Shown here: positions 11,533 to 23,862 of the stretch, piece by piece
Layout: each line of letters opens with the position of its first letter
Position numbering within the stretch: position 1 is the stretch's first letter
Assembly: GCA_933228895.1 (NCBI GenBank)
Contig: OW121852.1
Coordinates: forward strand, 100,399,544-100,463,543
Origin: Platycnemis pennipes
Lineage: Eukaryota; Arthropoda; Insecta; Odonata; Platycnemididae
DNA length: 64,000 nucleotides
Direction: 5' to 3'
The notes under the pieces: generated by a model
Told to the model about the DNA's origin: nothing
What the model saw: the letters and a program-made list of their open reading frames with translations, nothing else
Databases searched by the model: none
Translations under genes and position numbers: made by a program

Positions 11533-11797
11533 CACTCACTCAGTGATCCAACCCGAAGGTTGGTTTGGACAGGTGAGGATAAAGCTCACCCCGTACTAAT
11601 GCAATGGCGGTGAAATTAACACATTCAGGGTAGTGGGGCCAATTCCTTTCCCTGGGCCACCTGCGATTTCCTAAGAAGTTCTGACACGCAGAAAATAGAA
11701 TCGCGAGGACCTTAGATGGGGGTGTCCAGAAAGGCTCTTGCCCGGGATTTGAACAGGTCAGTACCTCAGTTATCTACCCACAAGGCCACCACGACAC
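11533..11797 (-). mobile_element. tRNA-derived SINE, family S1, reverse copy
   Basis: Read on the minus strand, a tRNA-like head (GGTGGCCTTGTGGGTAGA as A box, GTTCAAATCCCGGG as B box) is followed by a body. The body contains GGGAAAGGAATTGGCCCC and GGGGTGAGCTTTATCCTCACC, and a tail with CCTTCGGGTT and CACTGAGTGAGTGA. The same order and near-identical blocks occur in 32498-32734. No clear target duplication remains. RNA polymerase III transcription from the internal boxes is expected for the family. Confidence 0.8.
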
Positions 11798-14700
11798 ACA
11801 ACAATTGGGAGTGGCAAAAATATTACTTCCAATTTTAGAGTTTGAGTTTCGATCCCGGCAGATGTTACATTGAAATGTATATTTCAATTCCGTGCGACAG
11901 CTTTTTAAGTCCTACATCACGTTCTTCGGATGATCCGTCTTTTCGCCAAAGTTACAGGCAGTTTCGTGAAGGGCATATTGATTGGCGAATACGATTATGT
12001 CACCATCTTGTCTTAGTCCACATAAAAATCCTAAACATACCCAATCACTCAACTATTTCCATATGACCTTCAGTCACCTTGCTTAGCAACAAGGGTAAGG
12101 AACAAGATCTAACTCAATACAGTCCTGGGCCGTTCACGGATTAGAGAAGGGAATGTTCTAAATGAGTTGGCTATTTAATTAATTAGCCTGAACAGCACCT
12201 TTTCTCACCAATTATATCACTAGGACGCACTCAAAACCAGAGTTAATAGCTGGGCCAATAAATGAACGCAAAGTTATACATTGTATAACTACAGAAGATA
12301 GAATACGGGCCAAAGGAGAAAACGGCGAGCATTTTTGGAGGGCATTATGACCGGCGGAAGTTGTCACGTTGATTTAAAGAAGAAAATGAATAAGAAATTA
12401 AATACTTATATGGTTAGAGAAATAGAAGTGGGTGTATTAATTTCTGATTTGACTTGTATCGTATCACTCTATTGTAGTACTAATAATAGCAAAGCATAAG
12501 ATTTTCTTGCTAAGTATAACATCTATCAACCTGAGTAAAGCATTTGGATTGCACCATTTTATCAAAAAATAATAAAAATTTACCTGATACACGCAATTTA
12601 TGGCACATTCTTATACTTCCGAAGCATGCAAAACCAACGCTGCATCCACATGCATGTTGTTTGGTGGCGTAAGGCAATGAAGGCATGAACGAATTTTGAG
12701 GACAATGAAAAACATAAAATAAAGATATCAGAAGCAACACGTGTTTATAATATTTCTGTATTCATTAATATTTAATGATACCTATATTAACATTTCAATG
12801 ACTTCATCCTCTACTTCACACATACTTAATGTTGTAAGTTCAGCATGTGTTTATTCATTCATTATTTGATATAAATCTATTTCATGATTATTCTAAATTT
12901 TACTCGTTCCACTTTCATTTTTCTCATGTCCTTTTTTATTTTTCAGGTGGGGTTGTGGCTTGAGTTATAATTCTGAAGTTTTCATCTAGCATGACATTAG
13001 TGAGTGTAAAATTTCATTCAATCTATACTACGGAGTAACCTAAGGTTTGCATTCCTAGTACTTAGACCATCTGTAATCGTTTAAATGTGTGTTACAGTTT
13101 CTTTGATATAATGTTAGAAAAAAATTCCACAATAAACCCTTGCACAAAACTTATATTTTTGGATATATTTTCGTTGCTAGATACAATCATTTCCAGAATA
13201 CTTCTAAAGAACATTTGTCCTTTCCAGGTACCAAATGAGATGAAAGTATAGAAAATTATTGAGATATTTTACGCATGATTACAGCTTCATCTAGAGTAAC
13301 TCTTTTATTTTTATCTGATGATTATCATTGCTTTTCTAGTATCAATTAGCCAAAAATCTAACTAGCATGCAATGAACGATGATCACGGTCTAAGTTTCCT
13401 TCTTATACCATTTCCACACTGTAACGTTATGGATATATGGAGATATAAACGCAAAGTATATTCATCATTAAATGCAATTGTGTTCATCTACTAAAGCTAT
13501 ACCGAAGGACTACATTAGTCTAATGCGCAGAACTCTTTGTCGATGAGCAGGTTAGCCTGTTGGGATGTTGGAGGATAGGAAGGGAGAAAAACGAAAGGAA
13601 AAGCCAAAAAAATGGTACCTGCGGTGGTTCTACTCTATCGGGCAGATGGGGCAAATAGTCTTTCCCGCAGTCCTTCTCCTGCAGTGGCTAGTTAGACTCT
13701 TTCAGGCCCAAAGTATTCTTTGCATCTGCAACCAGCCTTTGTCGAGGACTCTACCACATATTTTTTCAAGCTGTAAATAAATAAATACAGAAAATTTCAT
13801 TCATGAACGCAGGGAAGTATCGATAGCTTTTTGCGTGGCCTCTTGCGACATATATATGTGGTTATTATAAATATTTTCCCTCTATAATCGACTTTCTCAA
13901 GATATATGCCATATCTCTAGAAATGGTGAACTGATGAAGATAATCGCAGGGGGATAAGTGCATGGTAATAATAGCCAAGGAAGGCCACACTTAGGATATA
14001 TAGAACGTGAAGGATGTGAGAGAGTAGAACTATGTAAATAGCACGATGAGGTTACCTTATAGGAGAAATGAGTGGAGATCTGCGTTAAACCAATCTTAGG
14101 ATTGTTGATCGATGATGATTATTGATTGCACTAAATCTAGTAGTAACTTTAATGAATTCAATGAATGTACTAATTTCTTTACTGGACGGAATTCCTGGCC
14201 AAATAGTTATCTCAATTTTATCACTACTGTATTGAAAGGCTAGAACGCTTCCAACTTTAATGCCCTTAAATAGCGGCAGAAATACTTCTCCACTTTGTTT
14301 CAACTGTTTCAGCACTGATGAAACTATTCGACGAAATGATTCCCGTGAGGCACAACGATGAAATCACGAGCTCTCACGGTTTGGGTCCCAGCTACCGCAG
14401 CAATGCAGCATCTCATAAATGGACTTCTCTTAACTGGAACTGGGGCTTAAACAGAAGGTGCAAGTAATCGATATTTGAAAGACCTTATTACTGCGGAGAC
14501 GCTATGGGGATCTCGTGAATATCGAATTTACGGTTGGAGGAGTTGAGTTTTGCTGTTAGATGAAAGGTTCACTTTGGGCCACGCGGTTGAAAGAAATTAA
14601 GAGAGGAGGATCTACTTCAACGGAGTCATGTATAATTTAAAGGTTGGATGTGAAGAGAGCGGTAACTATGGGAAATTTTGGAATCGAGGGAAAATTATCC

Positions 14701-15531
14701 ACGTGAAATCAAAAGCAAACTTTTTTCACAATGCCAGAGTTAATCTCGTCTCAAATTTGACAGTAGGATGAACTGAAATAACTGATTGTTGAATTGATGT
14801 TGATATTCATTACAACTAGTATTTCAATTCCAAAAATACATTGAATATGTCTTGAAACTTGATAACTGTCCTTAATTTACAAATAGGCTCAAGGTTACTC
14901 TTTTCAGTTTTTTTCAAAACTTTTTTAGAGGACTATAATGATTACTCGATTAAGGTTGAATAAAAATTAAATAGTTCACGATACATGGGTTTAACTCTCG
15001 CTTAAAAATAGTTGTTGCATTGATAATCTTGTTGACTTCATGAAATGCAAAAATATTTAACAAATATGTCCTGACTTATTGGCAGCTCCTACTTGATATA
15101 TCCTGACATTTTAGGAATGGAAGCTGAGAGGTCGTTATGATTTACTTGCGTGTAATTCCGAAGTAACCAATACATTACGGTAATTACATCGTGAAATGTT
15201 TCATTAACTTCTAAGCTGACGGAAAAAGTGACAGAAATGCAGCTTAACGAAAAATATACTGCATGATTTATTGAATTTAAGTCCTCAATTGGAGCATAAA
15301 TAACTAAATAAAAGCTGTCTCAAAAGTCTGTGGTGTACGCTCATTGTTCTATATCCTGTAAATTCTTCAATAAATTTTGTAGCTAAAAATTGGGACCCCA
15401 GAAATATGTTATGGTATTTCATCATCCATGTGCTTAGTTTTATCATCACATACGCAACAGCGCCAACATTTTACTTATAACTGACTATTGCAATGCACAA
15501 TTTCTTTTAAAGCCATATTGAAACCCAGAGA
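11798..15531. other. Long AT-rich stretch without a gene
   Basis: No conserved frame, RNA gene or element boundary seen. A block at 12840-12925 (ATTCATTATTTGATA, then TATTTC) resembles 16280-16360 and may be a decayed dispersed repeat. The short frames here (about 70-76 codons) have no signature. Confidence 0.45.
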
Positions 15532-15592
15532 TTGGGTTAGTGAAATGGCGTATTATCCCGAGGGCTCGAGTTCGAATTCCGGAAGAGACCGA
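15532..15592 (+). repeat. tRNA-like B-box segment
   Basis: GGGCTCGAGTTCGAATTCCGG resembles a polymerase III B box and T arm, preceded by GGGTTAGTGAAATGGCG. No full tRNA cloverleaf can be drawn, so it is a decayed SINE head or chance. Confidence 0.3.
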
Positions 15593-18287
15593 GACTTCTT
15601 ATTAGATTTTTGGTCCACACTTGCGTGCTTTTTGGAGAGCACTTCAATTACAGTACTCTTTTTGCTGTATTGGACGTTTAACGTAAACGTTTAAACTAAA
15701 AAACCTTTTAATTCGATAATGTTAGAAATATCAGTAGAAAAAAGAAAGATGAAGAATAAACCGCAGTTTTCATAACGAATTATGTTAAACCAAGAAAATA
15801 TTGAGTTTTTAGGATGTTCAAATAAAAGGTAAATAATGTATTTGAAAACTATTTTTAGACTAACAAAAAAGCAATTGAGATTAAGGGCCAATTTAATTAA
15901 AAAGTCGTTTGAGTTAAGTGTAGCGAACCTAAACATCATGAAAGTAGAAGTATTAATAAGTCTAAAACAGCAAGAATTCTCCTTTTCCAAGCAATATTTA
16001 TATTTTCGCGGCAATGGCATGGCATTCCAAAATAAGGTTTTGCCATTAATCGTCATTAAGTGAGCAAGTATACATTGTAGACGATTTTTAGTCTTTAGAG
16101 TACGTTCGCTAAAAGACGTACTCAAAGTACAGTCTTACTTCGTTTTCATTATAAAAATACAGTGATTTTGATTGTAAAAAATAAGGTGATTTCAGTGTCT
16201 CTAGCGGACCAGTCTCCCTGCCCCAGAACCATGAAACATTTTATGCATTAGCTTGATCTGAATCCGTTCGATTGTTGATTGATCCGATTCATTCATTATT
16301 TGATACAAATATATTTCCAATATTATTGTAATATCGACCCACTTTACCTTTCTGCATATATTTCTACCTACTTATCTAGTCTATATTTCTACCGATAATC
16401 CGAGAGTATTTATTAACCATATTATTCTAATAATGTAGATTTTAATGATAAAATGGTTAATATTAATATCTTTGCAACATTTCACCTATGTAAACGCTCT
16501 TTGCGCTGATCTTAACCTTGATTGGCATAGTTTCTCAGAACGAGATTTCTCTCATTCATTATAAATGCAAATACTTTTAAATGTAAACTAGTTAAGGCAG
16601 TGACTTTCTGAATAAATATTTTAAATAAGAAAAATGCGTAAACATATACCTAAAGGAGAAACTAAAGCTAAGAGAGAATTAATGAGTGTAGTTCATATTT
16701 TATATGTAAGAGCTTGGCTTAGAAATGAAATATCATCCCGAAATCGAGGTCATCATTGTTTCTGCGTTTCATTGGCAAGAACGGTATCCCATATAAGTAT
16801 TAAAATACTATTATTAAAAATATGTCAAATTACTAAAAGTACTTATTAATCAATGAATAGGGCGTTATGCGTTGCAGACCGATGGTAAAAAAGTTAAATT
16901 ATTTTGTGGAAATGCTACATTACCGCGAATTATCATTCAACAGCCGTCAAAAATCCATAATCCTCGATGTGTCAATGGTTTTGCTAAAATTGAGGTGAAC
17001 AATACTCGATCTGCATATAAGAAAGGTATTTTCGAAGAGCCTTGGTATTACCTGTGTTCGTAATCCAGTTACCTGCGCATTGAAAGACTTATTTTCAAAA
17101 TACACACGTAGTGTTTCCGAGAATTCGGAGGGATATTGACTTAGAGGATCATTCCAAGATATCTTTTAAATAAATGAATCTGCAGGATTAATGTCTATAT
17201 AAAGTAAACGCCAAGCCTACTGCGCAGGAAAATTTTAGTCACTTTCCATTTTGTCAAAGTTTTGGAATAGCAATTCATATTTTTTTAAACCACAAGGAAA
17301 AAGTCAAAACTTGGGTGACTTGTACTTGCAATGAATCTTTATTGGTTCTGAAAATAACTGTTTAGTTCCATGACATTCTGAAAACTTTTAATCAACATAG
17401 ATCATATATGTTATATATGCATGCATGTTATGTTTTATGCATGTTATGTTTTATATAATACCGTTGGAAAGAAAATAAATTCAAAATTCAAATTATGTCA
17501 CCTTCACTTCACACCTATGCGGTTAGAGCGATGAAATAATTTTTATAAACAATAAAGAGTTTTTGACGCGAATGAGTCTTTAAAATCGGACTAAGGCGCG
17601 TGTATTGGTAGAAAATTGTGTTTTGCGCAAGGTGGAAATATCTCTCCGGAACTATAGAGGGAAATGACCAGGTTGACCTCTTCAACTCTCCTCCCCTCTC
17701 CTTTGCATTTCACGGAGTAACATTTCGGTCCTCTACTGGTTTGTCCATTCAAATCGACGGATTGTAGTGAATGAGTTCATCGTTGTAGAGAAGAGAGAGT
17801 TATACAATTGCATTTCACAAGTTGAGAGTTTAAACAATTCGTGCGATTATTGTGTGAAGTGAAAGATTTCTCTATGAAGCCAGAATATCACACTAAATCT
17901 TCATTATGTCACAGGAAACGTATAGTACATATTTTTAAAAAATATCAAGACGAAGAAAGTGATACCACTGAGTGTAACCTATAAGTGCGATGAGTTAAGC
18001 TTACCGAACAACTCTTACGCCATAAAAGATACTAATCAGAACCCAACCCTGCCCAGCCATAACACCCCTGCCACGAAAAATGGCTGAATAACTAATAGTC
18101 AAAAGGTATTCACGAACAAAAACTTACGGTACAGTCGGGGATGTAATTTTGATTTCATAGCTGATTTCGTAGGTAAATCAATTCTTGAAAATATAATATT
18201 TATCGCCACGTTTATTTAATTTATAATGTCAGGTTCCTTCCAGAAATGAACTAATGTGGGATAAAAATGAACCATAATCTAATTACT
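15593..18287. other. AT-rich stretch without a gene
   Basis: A 144-codon minus-strand frame (15691-16125) is AT-driven, rich in F, L, I and N, and has no domain. A short tandem repeat of GCATGTTATGTTTTAT lies near 17425-17455. Nothing else seen. Confidence 0.45.
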
Positions 18288-18354
18288 GGTCGTGGTAGCC
18301 AGGCTGGTAACGTGCCATCTTGACATCCCATATGCCACGGGTTCACTCAGCAAA
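18288..18354 (+). repeat. tRNA-like SINE-head candidate
   Basis: GGTAGCCAGGCTGGTAACG (A-box-like) is followed 30 bases later by CACGGGTTCACTC (B-box-like). Spacing fits a tRNA-derived SINE head. The acceptor stem does not pair, so it is not a functional tRNA gene. Confidence 0.35.
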
Positions 18355-19108
18355 CCCTCTCACCACCTCTCCTGAATGGCAGAGATATGCCAGTATGCCG
18401 TATCAGCGATGGCGATATGCTAAAATGACTCCTAATGCTATAAATTGAATATGAACAATATGTCTTTTATGAATAATGAGGCATCAGTCAATATGTAGTG
18501 GATTTTAAACACATGGACGGAAGTAATGGCGATTTTCCAAGAAACGAAGATCTACTCACAGCCTGGGTTTGAATGCACTACAACATCAGGTGGTACATTG
18601 TTTGATTTTAATGCATGAACGAACCTTCGGAGTCTTATATCAGTCTAATAATGGTGTAGGACACCGAAACCTGAGTTGAGACCAATATCTATTATTTTAA
18701 AAAATTGCAATTAGTTCTTTCAATATTTGTCTTATTTGTGTTTTATAGTTTCCGTCTTCACTTATATGTGGGATAAAATCAGAGACAAAATTCGAATGAT
18801 AAAGCTATTTGTTGGAAGCATTAGCTTCATGAGAATATCACAAGTTAATATAATATATTTAAAATATATGCGTTCTTTGAATGGATTAAACATATTTTGT
18901 ATCGTTGTATTATTTGTAACTTTCATACAATAATAGTAGTAGTTTTAATGTTTATTGGGTGCGTTGACTGCTAAGGTCATTTTGTATTTTCATTGAAAAT
19001 CGGTTTAACAATGGACTACAGATTTTTTCCCCATTATAACATCTTGGAAATCAGTTCAGTGTATTAATCAGGAGGTTTGTTGCACGTGATAGCGATATCC
19101 CCGTTCCT

Positions 19109-19172
19109 ACGCCATGGCGCGCCAGAACCTGATGTGATAAAAGTAACTAGTTCGAATCCTGCCTCGGGCATG
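19109..19172 (+). repeat. tRNA-like B-box segment
   Basis: CTAGTTCGAATCCTGCCTCGGG is a good B-box match. The A box upstream is weak. Probably a decayed tRNA-derived SINE. Confidence 0.3.
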
Positions 19173-19379
19173 AACGTACTGCATGCAATATAATTAAGGT
19201 TGAATGTTGTAACAAACTTCAAACCTTAATAATCGAAGTTGGTTTACACAAGATTATCAGTTCTAGTAACAGCATTTTCCGCGCAATTTTTCTTCCGATC
19301 GGATATGATAGATCGGCCAACATGGGAAAAAGAATACTATGGCATGATTGCTTATGTATAAACACGCTTCGCGTCAAAT

Positions 19380-19400
19380 GTATATATATATATATATATT
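19380..19400. repeat. (TA)n microsatellite
   Basis: About ten TA units in a row. Confidence 0.85.
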
Positions 19401-20092
19401 GAATTTATTGGAATTTAATTGGAATTATTTTCTCCCAGCTGTGATTCAATGTATATTACCTTAATAATTAAATGGTCTTAATTGATTTCAAAATATTCCC
19501 TTAATAGCACTTTTAAAAAATTAAATAAACATGCACTTACAGTTACTGGATTTAAACTAGTATTTGCATTCAGTAGAGATAAATTTTTGGTAAGCACTCG
19601 TATGTACAGCTTATGCATAATAGTATTTTAAATGGAATAATAAATGATTTCTAAACTGCTGTCATTGCAATTCTAGTAGTCGTATCTTAGCATACCATTT
19701 AGCATAATATAAATTTGAAAATTAATTATCCATTCATATGCCAAAGTATCTCATGATTTCCTTTTATGCAAGGTAATTGCCATAAAAACTAACTATTAGC
19801 CTATTTATATAACTACTCGTCCCAATGCTCCCCATACATGGTACCTCGTTGATTGTAATATCGGTATTGGAGATCGTTTTTCTGCAATTATTCGGCTTTA
19901 GGGCTTATTTATTTCAGAATTATCCTTATCACGTTAGAAAAAAAATAAGGGGGAGAAAAAAATAATAATAAAGAGGGGGTAACCTCGAAAACCTTTGCAT
20001 AGCCGTTTGATCCAATGTTGGTACCAGGATCAGGTTTCCCTGCAAACTCACTTTCGAAAGTGTGTACTTTTGAGCTGTTATATTCTCAAAGG
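19401..20092. other. Nothing recognised
   Basis: AT-rich, no feature seen. Confidence 0.5.
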
Positions 20093-20125
20093 AAGCCGTA
20101 TAAATACTCAGTATTTATACGGCTT
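20093..20125. repeat. Perfect 16-bp-arm palindrome with 1-nt centre
   Basis: AAGCCGTATAAATACT, C, AGTATTTATACGGCTT. The palindrome is flanked on each side by a direct repeat TCAAAGGAAGCC (about 20086-20097 and 20132-20143), of which the left copy overlaps the arm. Confidence 0.9.
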
Positions 20126-20214
20126 TTCAATTTCAAAGGAAGCCTAGAAATCTCTTTAATCTTGATTTACGATATAATTGAATTGATTACTGTATGATGA
20201 CTGCCATATTGCTT

Positions 20215-20500
20215 ATAGCACCCAGGTTTATCGTCGTCAGAGGCTTTCGGGTGTAGCTGCGTATATCGCGTTGTCAGTGAGCGAGCTTTCGCGGCCATTG
20301 CAGGACGCATCATCAGGCAATGATAAAATATATTGGAAAGTTGATGTTTTTATATCTCTCCATCCCTCCCCCCTTTTTACTGTGAATCGGGGGGGGGGGG
20401 GTGAATGACGTAATAAGGTGGCCGCCACTTAGCCCTGTCCTTGGGGGGTCGGTGAACTTTCCTTCCCCCTCACAGCGGCAACGGGTGTGTCATTGTTTTT
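20215..20500. other. GC island with CTGATGA-hairpin-GAAA module and poly-G run
   Basis: On the minus strand CTGATGA (20310-20316) is followed by a stem-loop (GCGTCC, TGCAAT, GGCCGC; one mismatch) and GAAA (20287-20290). This resembles Penelope-type terminal hairpins. A run of about 12 G lies at 20389-20401. A 63-codon minus-strand frame covers the region but follows from the repeat and is not supported. Confidence 0.4.
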
Positions 20501-20916
20501 CTTCTTATGGAACCATCCAGACGTATCTTTATTCCCAGGTTTATACCCAGGTTTAGTTTAAAATTGTAATTTAATTGGTATTTTATTTTTTTCTAGTTGC
20601 CTCTTTCGGGACAATGTATTAACAATTGGTACCGAATTACTTATACAAAATTACTCGATATATTTAATGCAAATATTTTTTTCTAAAAATGGGATCATCT
20701 CAGGAGTATGAGTGCTCAGTGAGTGATTGCATGCTGAAAGATTGATCTTCAGCGTTTAAAAGGATGGTTCTGAAAGATAAGACGTGTAAGCGTCACGTGA
20801 GAAGAAACAAAGTAGGAGGAAACATCGAGCCTTGCAAAATGGAGGCCGCAGTACGAAAACGCAGACCTTTCTGGCGCTCGAGCAAAGACAAGAAAAAGAC
20901 CGAGAAGAACGGTCTT

Positions 20917-20965
20917 GGAACATGAACGGTCTTCTTCTCTCCAAGAAGAAGACCGTCCATGTTCC
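20917..20965. repeat. Inverted repeat, 22-bp arms
   Basis: The arms at 20917-20938 and 20944-20965 pair with one mismatch and have only a few bases between them. The unit ACGGTCTT occurs here and again just upstream. Confidence 0.8.
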
Positions 20966-22899
20966 TCCTCTTTATGTATCTTTCAAACTCAAATCAAAGA
21001 CTGATTACTTTAATGGAATTCCCGCAGAAATAGGACGCTACTGCTTTCACGAACTCAAAAGTGTGTGCGTGCGTATGGAAAGTATTGCTCATAATGTATT
21101 TTCATAATAATGTGCGTGTTTGATGCATACTGTTCATTTACAAGAAACGTGATTTTTTGATGCTCAGAGGAGCAGATGATGTACAAATGTGCACGGCTCC
21201 ATTTTTATAAGGAAATAAAAATATTTTATCAGTAAGTGGGGAAAGATAGAGGCTTTTGGGTGAATGATTCAGTGCTGTGCATGAATGTCGACATCCGTAC
21301 TTTTAGTTGGTTTCAATAGGAGAACCTTGGCACGAAAATACCAATTATGTATGCATTTTGGTACCCTCAAAACTAATATATCTTCCACATGCATCCAAAC
21401 TCCCCTTACAATATTACCGCTAGATAGCAGCTTGAAAAATTACGTCTGAGTAAGAGAATAAATAGTGAGGTGTGAAGATATTCAGGTTTTTAGTAGTTGT
21501 AGCATTGTGTTTTAAGTGCTCCAATGGCTAAGTAAACATCACAAAGTGGTAACTATGGTTTTAATCCTAAGAAGAGCAATATCCTATATCAGTGCACTGG
21601 GTGGAATTCATGCCAGCGACTTTTCGCTTTCCAGGCCAACGCAATATCGGCTATCTAACGAGACCAATTTTATGTTTACAGGTTTACATCAGTATTATAA
21701 TCTGTGTAGAGTAAGCAAGGAATTCTGTCGTTAGGTGTCAAAAGGGCTCAAGAAAAAAACGTAAAGTGCATAAATTTTTCCTAATTTATGCGTTGCCACA
21801 TTTGCTTACGTATTTATTACATACGATTCACACGCTCGGAAAAAGGATAACGCTAGTCATCATAACTAGCATAAATTCTAGCTATTTCATTTTCAGTGAT
21901 TTTTATTTATATCTAATGTACTTTTCGTTCGATTCAATAAAATTCACCTTCCCTTCAAAACGGTTGTGCAACATCACGTTTACGCAAATTTTTCTCTACT
22001 GAAGACTGCAAGAAAGGAAGTGACTAAAGGTGCATGTACGTTTATATTTGGCTGTGGTTGCCATTTGAAAACTTGACGGAATCTACTTGCATGGCTATCT
22101 GAATATAACTACTCTTGGTTTAAAAAATGCGGTACTGAGATCAACGCACTCATAATATTTTTTTATTTCTAAGAGTTTTTATTTCAGAACGCATTAATGA
22201 TACGTTATACTACTTTTTACGTGAAATAAATCTAATGCGCTTTTCAAGTTTTGTTTTAACTTACCTGCTTTATTCTCACGTGACTGTATCATGACAATAT
22301 GACTGACCCTTTGGTACAACTTGCAACAGTTTCGGAGAAAATTTTCTTATCGATTTATGGCTGACCTGCGGCCATAATTTTCAATTACTAACGTCCAATA
22401 AGTATCCATACTATCCGCGAATTACATTATGTTTTACATTTATCTTTATTATATTTATTACACATGTATTACATGTATCTTTCGTCTCTCGCCATTTTCT
22501 TATAGAAAGGCCACAGTTAATCAGATAAGCCGTAATATTCTGAACTGAGAGAGTAATATACATAAATTATCTCGAATCTTAAGCCCAATGAAGAATAGGA
22601 AGTTCAGAAAGTTCACTCCTTCAATGTACAAATAATGAGTGATTGCTCATTTTTAGAAACTCTGCTATGATGAACGGTTTTATCATTCTTTTAAGAAAGC
22701 CTAGATATTGGGCTACTTTCATTTTCATAATTTACTCGTCTCATAACTTAATAAAAACATTTTAAACCCTAACATAAATTTTTGGAAGATGTAGCCAGCT
22801 ATAAGTACTGCTTCTGCTTCAGATTTGCAACCAAGGCCATATTGGCCTGGTGAGATACATTAAAGTTGCCACTCTTTGTTGTGGCCAGCTTCTTAAATA
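20966..22899. other. AT-rich stretch without a gene
   Basis: Several frames of 70-90 codons, none with a signature or splice context. Nothing else seen. Confidence 0.45.
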
Positions 22900-23270
22900 G
22901 ATCTAAGTGGGGAAAATGAGAATAGCGCCTACATGTGGAGGGGGAAAGACGGTGGCCAAAGGTGGGCGATCGAGATCAAAGACGTAGCGAGCAAAAGCAT
23001 AAGGCTTCAAGGAGGAAGGAATGAGAAACAGGGATAAAGAAAAAAGGACACAAAGGATAAGAAGACTTTGTTTGAGAAAAGGGAGATACGTAGATGTAGG
23101 TGCGTATTTGGAAGTGGAGAAATGAGGGGGGCGAGATTGTCGACTTATGAAATAAAAACAGATGAGTCGCCGTGTAACTAAGAGCAAACTCTTTCTTATA
23201 TCGTTCTTTGAACACAGAACAGGGAAGGGATAAGAACATTTGGAGAATTAACGACGATTGGTTAGTTTGC
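22900..23270. other. Purine-rich island
   Basis: The + strand is G/A-rich. Two overlapping minus-strand frames of 94 and 98 codons are long because of composition. No exon signature. Confidence 0.4.
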
Positions 23271-23370
23271 ATTTAAGATAAAATAAAAATTTATCTAATG
23301 CGCTATGATGTTGGCAAGGGTGTAGAAAAAAATGTTACCACATGTTTTTTTTAAGTTTCCCAGAAAATAC

Positions 23371-23430
23371 ATTTTATTTGAACAATAAATTTTGGTTATT
23401 TCGATTGCAGTAAGCAGCCTCATCAGCAAG
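23371..23430 (-). repeat. Hammerhead-like core
   Basis: On the minus strand CTGATGA (23420-23426) is followed by a stem-loop, GGCTGC - TTACT - GCAATC, with one mismatch and one wobble. GAAA (23399-23402) comes next, then ATAA ... TTAT that can close stem III and leave U at positions 16.1 and 17. Stem I does not pair convincingly. It could be a decayed ribozyme of a Penelope-like terminus or a chance match. Confidence 0.35.
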
Positions 23431-23799
23431 CCAAAGTGTGAGAAAAATCATTTTTGCATAATAAAGGAGGCCGTTTATAGAGCCATCCTGAATGCTTAGA
23501 GCCTAAAAATCCTTGCTTTATGACCCCTATTTTCAGAATCCCATTTTAAAAAATCTGCCTCACATTCTCCAAGCAAATATTTACATAATCGTACAAAAAA
23601 ATCTGTATAACAAGTCGTACATGTGCTTAAAATAGAAGCACAGAAAAGAGTAGGCATTTTGTAGATGAAATAGGTTTGCAGGTGATTAAAGTTTGGCAAA
23701 ATAATTGAATAATGATGTCTGGTAAACGTGCAAGGTATTTTTGAAGTTAAATACATGTAATTATATATACATAATTTTTTCTGCTCATAATGTATCTGT

Positions 23800-23862
23800 T
23801 TGGTTCCTAGAGAGCTGGTTCTCCATTTTGAGTGCTCGAGTTCAAATCCAGATCGTTGCAAA
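23800..23862 (+). repeat. tRNA-like B-box segment
   Basis: AGAGCTGGTTCTCCATTTTGAGTG, followed by CTCGAGTTCAAATCCAGATC. The second part matches a B box. Decayed SINE head is the likely reading. Confidence 0.3.

Noticed and set aside
15691..16125. 144-codon minus-strand frame
   Set aside because: AT-driven composition (F, L, I, N), no domain.
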